Shown here: piece after piece, positions 23,400-35,721 of the stretch
How positions within the stretch are numbered: the first letter of the stretch is position 1
Layout of the letters: every line of letters starts with the position of its first letter
NCBI RefSeq assembly: GCF_024868665.1
Contig: NC_079894.1
Location: 4,055,426 to 4,119,425, forward strand
Source of the DNA: Triplophysa rosa
Taxonomy: Eukaryota; Chordata; Actinopteri; Cypriniformes; Nemacheilidae
Direction of reading: 5' to 3'
Length of the DNA stretch: 64,000 nucleotides
Translations under genes and position numbers: made by a program
Notes under the pieces: model-generated
Database searches by the model: none
What the model was told of the DNA's origin: nothing
The model's input: the letters and a program-made list of their open reading frames with translations, nothing else

Positions 23400-23820
23400 A
23401 CAGGACCGGCCCGCACGCTGCACCTGATGCAAACAGATCTCGATTCACTGATGGATCACGGGGTGAAATTGGACATGCATTTCGGATTGTATGACTCCCT
23501 CACATCCATTATTGAGCAGCTCAGGTTGAGATTGATCAGGGATCTCGCCGCTGTCTTTCTCAGGTCACTGAATTTCGATCCGAACCCGAAGCGCACCTGA
23601 TGAGATGACTTCAGACCGACGCATGTCTGAATTACATTACAAAGCCATCGGCTTTCCACTGCCAGTTCTCACTTTCTCAGCCATCAATATGACAACCTAT
23701 GGATTCTTTTCAGCTCTCGCATGTCACATATAATCTTTCAGAGAGGAGAGATAAACAAACGTTGCTCGTGGAAGTCGTCGCAGGGGCGCGCCCTCAGATT
23801 TGAGTCAAGCCTTTAGCTTC
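23400..23820. promoter_or_regulatory. CpG-richer patch in the intron, possible regulatory element
   Basis: This 420-bp stretch has many CpG sites (for example around CCGGCCCGCACG, GATCCGAACCCGAAGCGC and GTCGTCGCAGGGGCGCGCCC), clearly more than the AT-rich flanks. No repeat is recognised. It could be an alternative promoter or a conserved element; nothing in the sequence decides between these. Confidence 0.25.
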
Positions 23821-24521
23821 GTATACACTCCAGATAGTTTAACATTAAAAGTAATCACTATACAGTGGGAGTTCTCAGTGTCACCCTAAATAGTGCCGTT
23901 ATCCACAGACGTCTGTGAACTGCTATCTCTGCTAATGGCTCATTAATGTGAGAGTCGTGGGCCTGTCAAAGACACGGAATGGAACTGAGCTGAAGGACGC
24001 TAATCCACATTGATTAGAGTCCTCAGATCAAAGGCTTCCAGTTCTGTCACTTCACCGCCGTTCTCCCTCCACGCACTCCGAGCACAATTAGAGCTCCTCT
24101 CAGCGTTTCATTAAGATGTTAAAAATACCAAGTCGCCTCCGCCTCTAGGGACCCAGGTCACGGAGACACATACCTAAATCCTCATTTACTATTGTGAGAA
24201 ACAAACCGTGGCATCTCCCCGAACATTTCAATCAGCTGGCGAGCCTCAGCCGTGCCTGCGACTCACAAAAGCGAATGCTGAGCTGTCGCTGGCTGCTGGA
24301 CTCTAATGCGCATGCAATGCGTGATAACACGCTCGTCTTCCAGCGGGGAAGAAAATAGTACATTTAATTGGCAACAGAAAGCCTGTTTTTTCAGCACATA
24401 GGTTCTGTACGAAAAGAGTGAACTTGCGTAATTATATGCTTTAGGCAATTATATGCTTTAGTGGAAATATACATTTTGTATTGAGTAAGTATGCTAAAAA
24501 AAACCCTCTATGTACAGGATC

Positions 24522-24922
24522 AAATGGTCCAGTGTAGGAAATTTAGTGGCATCTAAATTTGTAGTGATGAGGTTGTTGAATTGCAACCGACGACTCACTC
24601 CACCCCTCCCTTTCGAAGCACTACAGTGGCTCACACAGAACTAAGATGTCGTCACATTTTGCTTCTTTGCCGAATAAGATAACGTATTTACAAAACGCGC
24701 TCTCTGTAGAGCAGTATGTCCATTTAGGGCTACTGTAGAAACAACATGGAGAATTCCATGCAAGGGGACCCGCGGTGTATGTAGATAGATATAGCTCATT
24801 CTAAGGTGATAAAAACATAACGCTACATTATGTAAATTCTTTATACACCTCTGAAGACATAGTTATGTATGTTATATTTCTGTCAATAGATCCTCCAAAA
24901 AATGACACATTGGACATTTAAA
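24522..24922 (+). mobile_element. GGTCCAGTG-ended MITE, copy 1
   Basis: About 400 bp from GGTCCAGTGTAGGAAATTTA to TCCTCCAAAAAATGACACAT then TGGACATTTAA. Shares GGGCTACTGTAGAAACAACA, GACCCGCGGTGTATGTAGAT and ACACCTCTGAAGACATAGTT with copies at 30725 and 46252. Non-coding. Confidence 0.85.
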
Positions 24923-25202
24923 AGGATTATTTCATACTAAAATAACCAAATGTGAAAGTGTTTGGTATATAGCAGGTACTGCGCGATTTTGTTATGGACA
25001 TGAAGGATAGCATGCAGAATTTTATGTTGAGGTGTGCAGTTACTTTATTTGTACAAGAACTGATTCCGTAAACTGCCTCTTCACTACACATGTCAAACTA
25101 TGGCTGATAGACCGGACGTCATTCATTTCCTATGAGGAGTTGCACAGATGTAAAATTTTAACTTCGGATGTGTTAAAAAAATTGTACTTGAGCAACTAGA
25201 CC

Positions 25203-25560
25203 ACATATGTGACCCTGGACAACAAAACCAGTCTTATGGGTCAATTTTTAGAAATTGAGATTTTTACATAATCTGAAAGCTGAATAAATAAACTTTCTAT
25301 AGATATATGAGTTGTTAGAATAGGACAATATCTGGCTGAGATACAACCGTTTAAAACTCTGGAATCTGAGAGCGCAAAAAAATCAAAATATTGAGAAAAT
25401 TGCCTTTGAAGTTGTTAATCAGGGGCACTGTGGCAGACCATCCACTCACAAAAATAAAGTTTTTATAAATTTAAGGTAGGAATAGCCAAGTAATTTATAC
25501 ATTCCTATTTTTAATATTGTCTCCATATGTTTCCTCCTAAACTATTGGCAGTTTTTGGAA
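25203..25560 (+). repeat. truncated dispersed repeat starting TATGTGACCCTGGACAACAA
   Basis: Opens TATGTGACCCTGGACAACAA followed by ACCAGTCTTATGGGTCAATT and ATCTGAAAGCTGAATAAATA, the left half of a very common cyprinid repeat as I recall it. The expected inverted right end (GACTGGTTTTGTGGTCCAGG type) is absent, so this copy is cut short. Confidence 0.5.
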
Positions 25561-25874
25561 TATACTGTATGTATAGCTGATTATTGTTTGCAGTCATTTA
25601 TAAATTTTACCATGGCAAACATTCAAAGAATAAAAGCTCTTATGCTGCTTACCATGTTAGTGTGTCTGAATGTCGTTTGCGATGAAAAGGTGGCATCAGA
25701 CTAACAATAAATGGCCCGGGCCATGTTTGGGAACCAAAATATTAGAGATTCTTTAATATGTTAGAGAAGGCACCCTAGAAACCACCATGAATGACCGAGC
25801 AAAGTTACAGTAGCGCACCTCACTGAAATGCACCAAAAACACTTTGGCAACCACAATACCCTTGCGTTAGAGCT

Positions 25875-26106
25875 AAAGATACAAAGATATCCGGAAGAAT
25901 GTTTGTAAGCAAACCGTTCTGGGCCACGTTTGACTTCCACAGTAGGAAAAGAACTGCTGTGGCAGTCGGTGGCCCAGAACTGTTTGATATTCCACATTCT
26001 TCAAAATATCTGCTTTTGTGTTTAACAGAATAAAAGAAATTAACACAGCTTGAGGGTGAGTAAACGATGACAGAATTTTCATTTTAGAGTGAACTATCCC
26101 TTTAAA
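25875..26106. mobile_element. foldback (Angel-like) element, copy 3 (left end truncated)
   Basis: Right arm words ACATTCTTCAAAATATCTGC, GGTGAGTAAACGATGACAGA and GTGAACTATCCCTTTAAAG are present. A second element (26108) is inserted directly at its right terminus and uses its last bases as target site. Confidence 0.75.
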
Positions 26107-26107
26107 G

Positions 26108-26405
26108 CAGTGGTTCTCAAACTTTTTCGTTGTGAGGCCCCCTTTGTGTTAAGTGCATCGCTTTGCGGCCCCCCATATAAAGACGTATAATCGTAAACTT
26201 AGAATTTTAATTAAACCAAAAACATTCAGTTATACAATGCTGGAACCTCAATTCTTTTGGTTGGTGGTGTCATTTTTCTGATGTTTGATTGCATAAAATC
26301 TATGATAAATTTCTATATTACATAAAATGCCACAAAATCTGTGGCCCCCCTGGATCCATCTTGGGGTCCCCCAGGGGGCCACGGCCCCCAGTTTGAGAAC
26401 CACTG
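26108..26405. mobile_element. hAT-type MITE with CAGTGGTTCTCAAAC ends
   Basis: The 298-bp element has termini CAGTGGTTCTCAAACTTTTT and, inverted, CAGTGGTTCTCAAACTGGGG. It is flanked by a perfect 8-bp duplication CTTTAAAG (26100-26107 and 26406-26413). The ends match the Charlie-like hAT consensus. The GGCCCCC-rich subterminal zones occur in both orientations. It lies exactly at the end of foldback copy 3, so it is the younger of the two. Confidence 0.92.
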
Positions 26406-26592
26406 CTTTAAAGCATGTGTTGATATGTGAATAAAACCTCAAAGACAGCTTCTTTTTTTCTGTCACTTTTATAAACAGCAATGAATGCATATCATATTTC
26501 TTTCTATATACAACGCAAGTATGCGATATTGATATATTTGTGAAAATGTATCTGCTAGCTCAGCTGTTATCACAGACACGGTGTTGTCTTAC

Positions 26593-26640
26593 CTTAAGTG
26601 CCAGTGTTGATGTCCAACCACACAAATGGAGAACCAGCAC
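26593..26640 (-). other. tnr: candidate non-coding 5' exon of tnr (48 bp)
   Basis: On the minus strand a strong pyrimidine tract and acceptor (GATTCTTTCTTTTACAG) is followed after 48 bases by CTTAAG|GTAAGAC, a near-consensus donor. The interval has no ATG, so it would be untranslated. It lies upstream of the first coding exon, whose 5' edge is itself an acceptor, on the right strand. The flanks are ordinary intron with no recognised repeat. Prediction rests on splice signals only. Confidence 0.55.
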
Positions 26641-28154
26641 CTGTAAAAGAAAGAATCGGTGAGGAAGCCATACAGATGCACACATGCACAATCATACGCA
26701 ATTACATGTGCAAATAAAACACATTTCACATCTCTATTGTTCCTTTGTATCACAGGGTGTTTTCTCATCACACTGTGGCCCTAATCTGCACATTTCCTCC
26801 TTAGGGAGAGATGCTGTTCACCTTGAGCCAAGATAAAGCCAATTTCTCTCCGGCTTCTGTTGTTAGTTGTGAGCTTGTACAAATGTGAAAAATAAATGGA
26901 TTTAATTTTCCTTCAGACTGTAGCAGGATGTCATTACAGGCACGGCTTCGGGGTGGACCGGCGCTGTTGTTGAGGGATGTAAATTAAGCGTGTGCTTCCT
27001 ATTACACCATTGTGCCGATATGCATATGCGTATTGATCGGAGCTTTTGAATGAGCAGACCGCTAAGAGAACAAGCTCCCCCCAAGGATGCAGCCTATGGA
27101 TTTAGTTATATTTGAAAATCCAGTAAACCAAGCGATGCTCAGGACAATGTAATTGAAAAACGAAGTAACGAAAAAACACTTCTGTGGAAAACAGCATGTA
27201 AATAAATACAAGAAAATAACACAGTAACTTTGTCCTTTTCCTCAGAGAGAGGCAAATCTACAAAGACATTTTGGGAAGAGCAAGTAAGCAAACTTTTCAA
27301 ATGTAAATGATTTCTCAGAGGGAGAAAAATGCGAGAGGCAGGCCGAACAAAAATAGTGCTGCGCAGGCACAAAAAATGGATCTTGCAAATGAATACATGA
27401 ATAAAAAAGACCAGGTATGAAAACAAATACACTCTGTCCATTCCACGGTGTGCCAAACAATCTGGGTACCTGCGATGTTCCCGCTCACACAGACTTCGGC
27501 GCTCATTTGGACTCGCATAATGGGCTCACCTTTCATCGCAAGTCGCAACATGTGAAGGGCTACAATCAACATCTCGACCGGTTCGCTTGTTGAGGCTTTT
27601 CAATTCCCCTTTTCACGAAGGTTTCACGAAGGACCGGTGTGAAACTTTCGCTACCGCTGTTTACCGCCCTCGCTTCCTTCCAAAATGTTCTAACAAAGAG
27701 CAGTGAAACATTTTGACCAAGACAGAGGTCGACCGTCGAGAAAATTCCTCTGGTTTTCCAATGATTTATGAGCCTCACTGTGCGCCACAACCCAAACGTG
27801 ATGGAAGTCCGGTGCGTTCGGTGCAGTATGTCAGTCAGCGAAGCATCAGAGAGAGGGATCACTGTGGGCTCAGCATGGCACAAGTTCTCTGTGAATCACG
27901 GCCGACTCGATGTAATTTGTTATCTTTCAGAGATCCTATTTCCGATGTGTTGATGCAGCAGATAGATTCCAATACCATAACCATTTATCACCTGTCACTG
28001 GGAACTGCTTTCACACTTTTTTATCTTTGGTTATAAACAAGATTTTGGAGAAAAGGAACATAAACTCTGACAAAATGTGAAATACAAACAATAAAACCCT
28101 TTTGTGTAGTTTTAATGGTTTCTCATTATGATAAACTGATTAAATTATGATAAA

Positions 28155-28360
28155 TTTGTGACTAATTCGTATGAATCCGTATTCATACTGTACGTTTTGG
28201 AATGATTTGCTTTCGCGCCAGTGATGTTAGGTTTAGGGGTGGGGCTTAACTTTTTTTAATAAGCATATGTTTTTGTACAATAATCATATGATTCACATCG
28301 TACAATTCATACAAATTAGCCACCTCGTAAAATACCTACGATTTCCTTTGAGATCAGGTC
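28155..28360. repeat. dispersed repeat with TGATGTTAGGTTTAGGGGTG core
   Basis: The core TGATGTTAGGTTTAGGGGTG, preceded by TATTCATACTGTACG and followed by ATTAGCCACCTCGTAAAA and TTTGAGATCAGG, resembles a repeat I recall in cyprinids. It is the only copy in the window. Confidence 0.35.
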
Positions 28361-29383
28361 ATAAACATTTCAGATATCATATATGTGTACAGTATGTGTA
28401 CTAAAGTATATTATGTAATGGTAGCAACCCTGTGTTCATGCACAATAAACAAAAATAAAACTACCTGTTATTTTTATCTGTTATAAGTGTAACAAAAATA
28501 TCTACGGTATGTATCAGGCAAACAAGCTTCATGAAGAAACTCCTTTTTTAGTTACACGCTCACAGACAAATACAGCAGAACGCAGGTTAGGAACAACGAG
28601 TAATGGGAGAATATTTGTTTTTGCTTGCCTGCTGTTCATCTTCTCATATACCAATGTGGTTAAATATAATTGTATACACTATATTCTTATTTTATGCTCG
28701 TATTATAAGTGAGAGATCATTTGCATATTAAGATTCATTTGCACATTTTGCATATTAAGATTAATTGCTTGTCTTGGAATTAAAAGTGGAAATGCAGTTT
28801 TCTCAATGAGTTAACAGTGAGGGTTGAAGTCTCAACGCATCGCTGCTCATTGATTTATGATTCACTTTTCAATTTAAATGTTAGATTTTATGAATCATTT
28901 TGTAACATGACAGCCCTGTTGAATAATGTTCCATCATCCCCTTATTTGTAAATTACACCTCAGTGAATTGTGGCCTTGCCTTTTACCTTTAAAACTGTTT
29001 GGATAGCAAACTTACTTTGATGGGTCAGTATTTCTAATGGTTTGAAAGATTAATGGAAGTGCCTCTGTGCCTCCATATCGATAATTAAACAATAATAAAG
29101 TTATGATAACAAAACAGAATTACCAGAGTAGCAGATTTATCAGGTTAAAAAATCGCTTTCATTACTTTTGAGTATTTGATTTATCTATTGCCTTTAATAC
29201 AGGTCAAAAATGCTGAAATCAGCGCTTTTTTATTAAAACCACGGCCACACCTCACGGTTTTGATATAAAACCTGTCACATTTTAATTGATATTAGTTCCA
29301 TGTTTTGACACTTGTGATAATAAATTTTATTCACAATTTACAGACAGTGAATAAGAAATATATTTACTGGGTAAGACAGTAAG

Positions 29384-29388
<5 letters not shown>

Positions 29389-29429
<41 letters not shown>

Positions 29430-29453
29430 TCTCTCTCTCTCCTTCCCNNNNNN

Positions 29454-29512
<59 letters not shown>
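29389..29512 (+). repeat. (CT)n microsatellite with an assembly gap
   Basis: About 115 bases of almost pure CT, broken by CA and CCTTCCC, with six N at 29448-29453. The true length is unknown because the array is joined across the gap. The long Arg-Glu open frame over it on the minus strand is an artefact of the repeat. Confidence 0.95.
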
Positions 29513-30474
29513 ATTCACACAGAATTTAGCCCAAAGCAGCAAATCACAGGATTTTTTCTTGTCATTAACTATGGCAATTGCATCTCTAAGATTAAATTTA
29601 TTTTTTATATGAGTATGAAAGAATTGGCTGCCTGACATCGCTACTACATTACATCCGAGATATACACCTCATCAAAATTCAATGTTTCACCGTTAAACAA
29701 AAACAACAGAAAACTGCTCCTACATGTCTTTCTGTTTGACAGAAGTTGTTTTAGTGGTGTCTAAAAATGCATATACAAAACACACATTCACAATGAACTG
29801 TTACTTGCTATCTTTAGAAGCAGACAAGTTTGAAAAGAGCTTTCATTCCAGAGAGCTGGATTACACAGTTTTGCTAAAGCCCCGGGATCTTTTTTTGACC
29901 GCTTTCATCTTCAGCGTTCTTCTGAATTGTGAGGCTCAGTTGAAATAGCTCCCTTCACCAGGTAAAAGTGACAGCCTTCACCTGGTAAAGCCATGACGTC
30001 AAAGAAAGTCTAAATGGCTTTTCAACTTAAAAACCAACAAGTACAAAGTAAAAAAGTTTCGACCTGCTTATTACATTCAGACGAGAGTGCACTATTCAGT
30101 GTAGAGTAACACAGAACAAAAGCGCAATAAGGCCTCTTTTGTGCATAGTCCTATTCTGTCCTTCCATCAGCTTTTACAGGAAAAATATCCATCAAACTAA
30201 AGATGAAAATGGCCTGTATGGGAGTTTGAAAATAGTCTGCGATTGGCTTGCTGTATTTTATTAAAAGGGTTTTAATGGCTTCATGCCTCAAGGCCAAACC
30301 AACATCAGCTTTACCGTCTAAGGAGGTCAGAAACCCTCTCCCCTTACGCATCACAGAATCTGTCATAAAACCTCAGCAAACATTAAATCTTCTGGTCCTT
30401 TTTTGTATGCTAAATGAGGATAACAATGTTACAGTTTAACTCAATAGACTAGACAGATAATAAGAATAAAGTAT

Positions 30475-30718
30475 TTAAAGATATAGTTCACCAAAGATGA
30501 AAATTCATTTATTCACACTCATGTCAACCTGTGACTTCTATGACAAAAGAAGATATTTTGAAGAATGTTGGTAACCAAACAACATTGACCCCCATTGACT
30601 TCCAACATATGAACACAAAACCACAGAGACGTCTCTTAAAAGATCTCCTGTTTTGAATGACATATAGGTGAATAAAAAATGCAAGAATTTTCATTTTTAG
30701 GTGAACTGTCCCTTTAAT
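30475..30718. mobile_element. foldback (Angel-like) element, copy 4
   Basis: Near-complete: left end TTAAAGATATAGTTCACC, centre ATGTTGGTAACCAAACAACA, right end TTTTAGGTGAACTGTCCCTT then TAA. Both ends keep the TTAAAG/CTTTAA pattern. Confidence 0.8.
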
Positions 30719-30724
30719 GATTTG

Positions 30725-31122
30725 TTAAAGGTCCAGTCTATGACATTTAGCAGTATGTAACAGTGAGGTTGCGAATTGCAACCAACGGCTCACTCCACCA
30801 CTCCCTCTCGAACCACTATGGAGGCTGACATGGGACTAAGATGCTGTCACGTTTTCGCTTCTTTGCCAAATGTGACCACGTATTTACGAAACGCGCACTC
30901 TGTAGAGCAGTTTGTCAGTTTAGGGCTACTGTAGAAACAACATGGAGAACTCCATGCAAGTGGACCCGCGGTGTATGTAGATAGAAATAGCTCATTCTAA
31001 GATAATAAAAAAATAACGCTTCATTACGTAAGGTTTTTATACACCTCTGAAGACATAGTTATGCGTATTATATCGCATTTCTTTCAATTGGTCCTCCAAA
31101 AATGACACACTGGACCTTTAAA
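30725..31122 (+). mobile_element. GGTCCAGTG-ended MITE, copy 2
   Basis: Best-preserved copy: starts TTAAAGGTCCAGTCTATGAC and ends AATGACACACTGGACCTTTA then A. Lies seven bases after foldback copy 4. Inner landmarks match the copies at 24522 and 46252. Confidence 0.88.
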
Positions 31123-32773
31123 TGGTGTCAATCAACAGCCAACACAAGAATTGCCAGTATTGTACAAAGTTTAACAGTAATCTAACAGTAAAGAAACAGT
31201 AATTTAATAGTAAAAGTACAGTATTTCTACAAAATCAATACCAGACCAGGTCATTTTATGTCGTATAGCTAAAAAAATTACTGTAAAAAATAACCATATT
31301 GCTCTGCCTAGTGGGATAAAAGGGAAAATAGTTCCTTTAGTTTCTGCATAATAATGTTTTCTTTGAAGTAATCGTTATGGTGATTACTGTTCCCTTTGCT
31401 TAGATCTATTTTTAGTTTTTATTTATTTCCCTCATTCTATAGTACAGAACACAGTTGCTTGCACTGAGAGTCAAAAAAAAACTTTCTGATGCCATTATAC
31501 TCGATGTTGTACTGCACGTGGCCCGATAAAAATCTGATGGAGGGGGTACTGTTCTGCTATTAGCGATACGTTGCCAAAAATATTCTGTAAGAGCAAAGAC
31601 AGCTACACTGAGAGAAAAAAGATCACCACGTTTTCACACAAGTGAATAGGTGAGCGCAAACCAAGCACAGATTTCCATCAGGCCGGCACGGAGCAAGACA
31701 GACCATGAGAAACCCAAAGCCTATAATCTTCAGTCAATCTCCATTGAGCCGTGATTGCGTCTGGATGGTTTTAAGAGGGGTGAACTATACCTTTCGTTTC
31801 AGAATCTGGGATTAAAATGTCAAGTTTAAACGGGGTCAATTTTGTTTTGTCTGCTGCAAAGTAAAACTCAATTCATTTGATACTGCAGAAGAGCACAGAA
31901 TGAGTCTCTGAGAAATGCTACTGTTCATTAGTTAAGACAGCCTCTTTTAAAAAGCACAGCTACATTTCCTGTAAACATGGCCCGGGGGAACCATCGATGT
32001 TCACAGATGCTATCAGTGTGGGCCGCGGCGAGAAGCGAGCGCAAATAATCTTGTTTACCATGTAGTGTTTTGATAGTCGTGTAAATCGCGAGTTCCTCCC
32101 TGCTTCAGAAAACTGGACAAACATGGCCTCAGGACTGCCGGGCACTTTGGTGAATGCTAATTAAAAACCATGAAACAATCAATTGAACTGCTCTCCGCTC
32201 TTGTAAAGTGCACAGAGAAGCAATGGGATGCCAGATTTGTACTGACACAGCAACCTCTCCTCTCGACCTCTTTGCCTTTCTGTGTTCTCTGCTGCCCACT
32301 CCGCGTCTCTCTCTTTCTTGTTCTGTTCTGCACCACCTTTTCTTTCTGTCTTTTTGTTCCAGTATTCCTCATCGTGGGCATCTGATTGTGCAAAGCGCTT
32401 TTTTCAATAGGAGTTTTGGGATGGAGCCTTTCAAACAAAAACTCTTTGGTGCTTGACGGCATGACAACAGAGTTTAAAGCTGGGCTTTAAAACAGGACGG
32501 AAAATGATGCAATGCAGCGCAGCGCTCTTTTGGTTGAACTCTGGGCTTTTGGCTTCAGTTCTGTGAGTCCCCTGTGGTTCCACCTCAAAGAGTCACACAT
32601 GAGGAGGAGAGTGACTAACCTAGAGGAAAATTGTATTGCTTAGAGGTTGCGCTTTCATAGCTCGGGAGATCTGATGGAGATCTCACTCGTGTTTCATTTA
32701 AGGATGAACTTTGTCTCAGACGTTTCTCAAGTGCTTAGGAAATGTAAAAAGATGCAATTGTTGAAATACATTG

Positions 32774-33136
32774 AAGGGATACTCCAACCAGAAATAAAAA
32801 TTCTATCATGATTTACTCCCCTCAAGTTGTTTAAAACCTGTATAAATGTAAGATATTTGGAACTGACAGTTCTCGGACTGAAAAATTTAAATGTGAGTCA
32901 ACGTTGCCCTAGAACTTTTTGCTCTACTAAATTCTTCAAAATATATTATTATGTGTTCAAACAGAACAAAAAAGAAATACAATAGTTTTTCCTACTATGG
33001 TAGTCAATGATGCCCCAGAAATCTCAGTTTGCTAACATTATTCCAAATATATATATAACAGAAGAAAGAAATGTACATCTTGAGGTTGAGTAAATGATGA
33101 AAGAATTTGTATTTTTGGGTGGAGTTTCCCATTAAG
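32774..33136. mobile_element. foldback (Angel-like) element, copy 5 (long variant)
   Basis: Starts GAAGGGATACTCCAACCAGA and ends GGGTGGAGTTTCCCATTAAG. It shares the long middle seen in copy 1 (CCTACTATGGTAGTCAATGA), so copies 1 and 5 form a subfamily. Diverged from the other copies. Confidence 0.7.
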
Positions 33137-34689
33137 ATTATGAAGTACAAAATGTACTGTATGCTAATTGTTGTTTGGCATTATGAATGTTTTAATGGTT
33201 AATATTGACATAACAGGAGAAGCATCAGAGATACAGAACACTAAAACGTTTGCTCTTTATTTCATCTCATTTCTGCCTAGAAGAATTACAGAGATCTCGT
33301 TTCAGTTGTGCTTCCTTTCTTATGTCAATTTCTCTTTTGTTTGAGATAAAAAATGTAGATTTTATGACATGCGCAAAATGATGCCAAACGTGCCAAAGAT
33401 GAGACCTGTGTTAACTAATAAAATACAATGTAAAAAAAGGAAAAATAATATTTTATGCGATACATTTTTTTTAAATGAGGGTGTCAACTAATTCCCTCAA
33501 AGAGAGGTTTTGTCATATTAAGTTAACATTTAGTAAGCCCCCCCCCCAAAGCATTGCCTAGTAAGCCATCAGCCTCCCCACAAACACAGCCAATACAACG
33601 GGGCTGTCATAAAAACTGTCACAGCTGTCATAAGCTGTCTTCAGACCTTGTACAAGGTTGTCTCCTTGGAGAAAGACAGCGAGTCAGGCATAACAGGATT
33701 GATTTTACCACACGCTCAAAGTCAAAGTGACAGACAATATTCTACCCCCCACAACACGACCCCTGATTCATGGTCATTTATAGCACACGTCTTTCGATTT
33801 CAATGAGTCTCAATGAAGGAGCATGAAACAGTGCATAGACCAAGGTCTCCCTTACTCAAAACTGCATGTTGTGTAAAGTGATTAATGATGTTTTCTATCC
33901 CTCCAATTGCTGTTGTCTTCTTTGATAAATTATACATATTGCCAAATCCTGGATGAACAAAGACAGTTCAAGTGAGGCTGCGACAATCAAACCAATTACA
34001 TCTCATCAGATGGGAGGCATTGTGGTTTAATGGGCCATCATGGATAAGCATACAGTAGCCTATCTATAAAGACAGATGAGTATTTGTCTATAAACCCAGT
34101 TCTCCCAAACTCACTGGCTTTTAAGTAAGTAGTTGGACACATTGAATAGCTGCTGGCGTTGGAACACTCAGACTGTGTCTCTGATGCGGGATCTATTGGC
34201 CCATTTTTGTGTTGGAAAGTGGATCACAGGAGGCTGCCCATCGGTGGAAGCTGCCCAGACTGAATAAAGGCCAATATTACATCAACTCTATATTCCTTCA
34301 CAACTTCCATTCCAAAAAACATGAGCTGTGAAGTGTAAAATCATATGAATTATATATTTCATATAACACATGTTAAAAGTGATTGCAGGAAAAGCACAAA
34401 AAAGGCTTGACCTGTTAAAATCTTTTATAATAATAGCCACAAATAAAATAAAGTTGGCAAGAAATATATATATATATGGGGTCTCAGGAGGTAATCTTCA
34501 GACTGAAGACAGAAAAACACCCTGGACAGGTGGCCTGTAGCTGCTCAGCTACAGAAATATCACATCTGCGCTCATATTTAGTTCAACAACAACATTGCTC
34601 GTACGATTTGTATATTTTTCAAAGAAAGAAAACATTCAGAGAAATATCCAGTGACCCACAGTCTGTGAGGACACATCAAACTCCACGAT

Positions 34690-34965
34690 AATGGGTAAAA
34701 TGGTAATCGCAATTATTTTGCCCCGAAATTTTAACCATGACTAATAATCACGATAATGGGTCAAATGGTAAACGCGGTTATTTTGCTCAAATTTTTTATC
34801 GTGATGAATAATCACGGTAATGGATAGAATGGTAATTGTGATTAATTTGCTCCACATTTTTTTACCGACTAATAATCACAATTATTCTGGCAACTTTTTT
34901 TACTACTCGATAATGGGCAAAATTGTAATCATGATTATTTTGCACATATTTACAGACAATTAATA
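34690..34965 (+). repeat. degenerate tandem repeat, about four units of 65 bp
   Basis: Units start AATGGGTAAAATGGTAAT at 34690, AATGGGTCAAATGGTAAA at 34755, AATGGATAGAATGGTAAT at 34819 and AATGGGCAAAATTGTAAT at 34912. Each carries a TTATTTTGC-like segment and CTAATAATCACGAT. The spacing 65, 64, 93 shows one unit gained about 28 bases. The words AATCACGAT/AATCGTGAT and the later GTGCAGC at about 35160 link it to the GCTGCACGAT family seen at 49.7 kb. Confidence 0.75.
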
Positions 34966-35721
34966 CATGCTGTAATCTGCTGCTGTTGAACTTCTGCAAC
35001 ACTATATTTCAAAGCACTATCATCCGTACACACTCCATCCCCAAAATCAACAAATTATATCATGATGATGTTTTCTGCTTGCTCTTAGCGACAATTAGGC
35101 TTTACAGTATTCATTGTTGGAGGGAAAAATTGTAATTACGACTAAAATACGATCAATTGTGCAGCTCCAACACAGACAAACAAAATATAATGTGCTGTTC
35201 TAAGAAATAATACTTGTCCGATCAATTTATCAACCGCAACTAAATTTAACGACGCAATTTTAAATTCTTAAAAGGAGCCTTGCGTATAGAGAGATGTATG
35301 GCTTAATATATTAACAATGGCATTCACTTTATAAATGTGAAATTAAAAAACAGTCTGAGTCACAGTATTCATAAACTTTGAAAAAATATTTTTACTCGGA
35401 GGCCGCCATTTTTGAGTAAATGGGATTTTGACGTCAAAATCAGTGACGTCAAATGGTTGCAACCTAAACCCGTTCTCATAATGCTACAGCGAAGCACACA
35501 CGTTTTCCATATACTGTATAAAAGTAAAATACGAGACGTCAAACATAAGATCAGATATATAAAACACAGGGACAGTAGGTGGCGGTATGTCCTATTGACA
35601 CAAGCCAGCCAGCCTCCCTGCCATGAAAGAAGAATGCGTTCAGTAAGCGTCTGTTCAAGGTAAACGTGCATTAAACTACCGTCTTTAAGACAGTCAAGAC
35701 TATTTAAGACATCATCATCCA

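Larger units (their letters stand above)
9426..26592 (-). other. tnr: tnr intron upstream of the first coding exon
   Basis: This is the 17-kb stretch between the candidate 48-bp exon and the first coding exon. It contains nested inverted-repeat elements at 10.0-10.8 kb, a dispersed repeat at 10.8-11.3 kb, a local duplication with a SINE at 13.66-14.54 kb, a CACTG-ended element at 14.6-16.1 kb, and TE copies at 22.8-23.1, 24.5-24.9, 25.2-25.6 and 25.9-26.4 kb. The stretches 11.3-13.6 and 16.2-22.6 kb show no coding signal. A CpG-richer patch lies at 23.4-23.8 kb. Its status as a tnr intron depends on the candidate exon being real, but as non-coding sequence upstream of the start codon it is secure. 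Confidence 0.7.

Noticed and set aside
29327..29638. Arg-Glu-rich protein on the minus strand
   Set aside because: It is a translation of the CT microsatellite and runs across the N gap.
34690..34965. CRISPR-like regular repeats
   Set aside because: The units are degenerate over their whole length, with no distinct repeats and spacers, and the genome is vertebrate.
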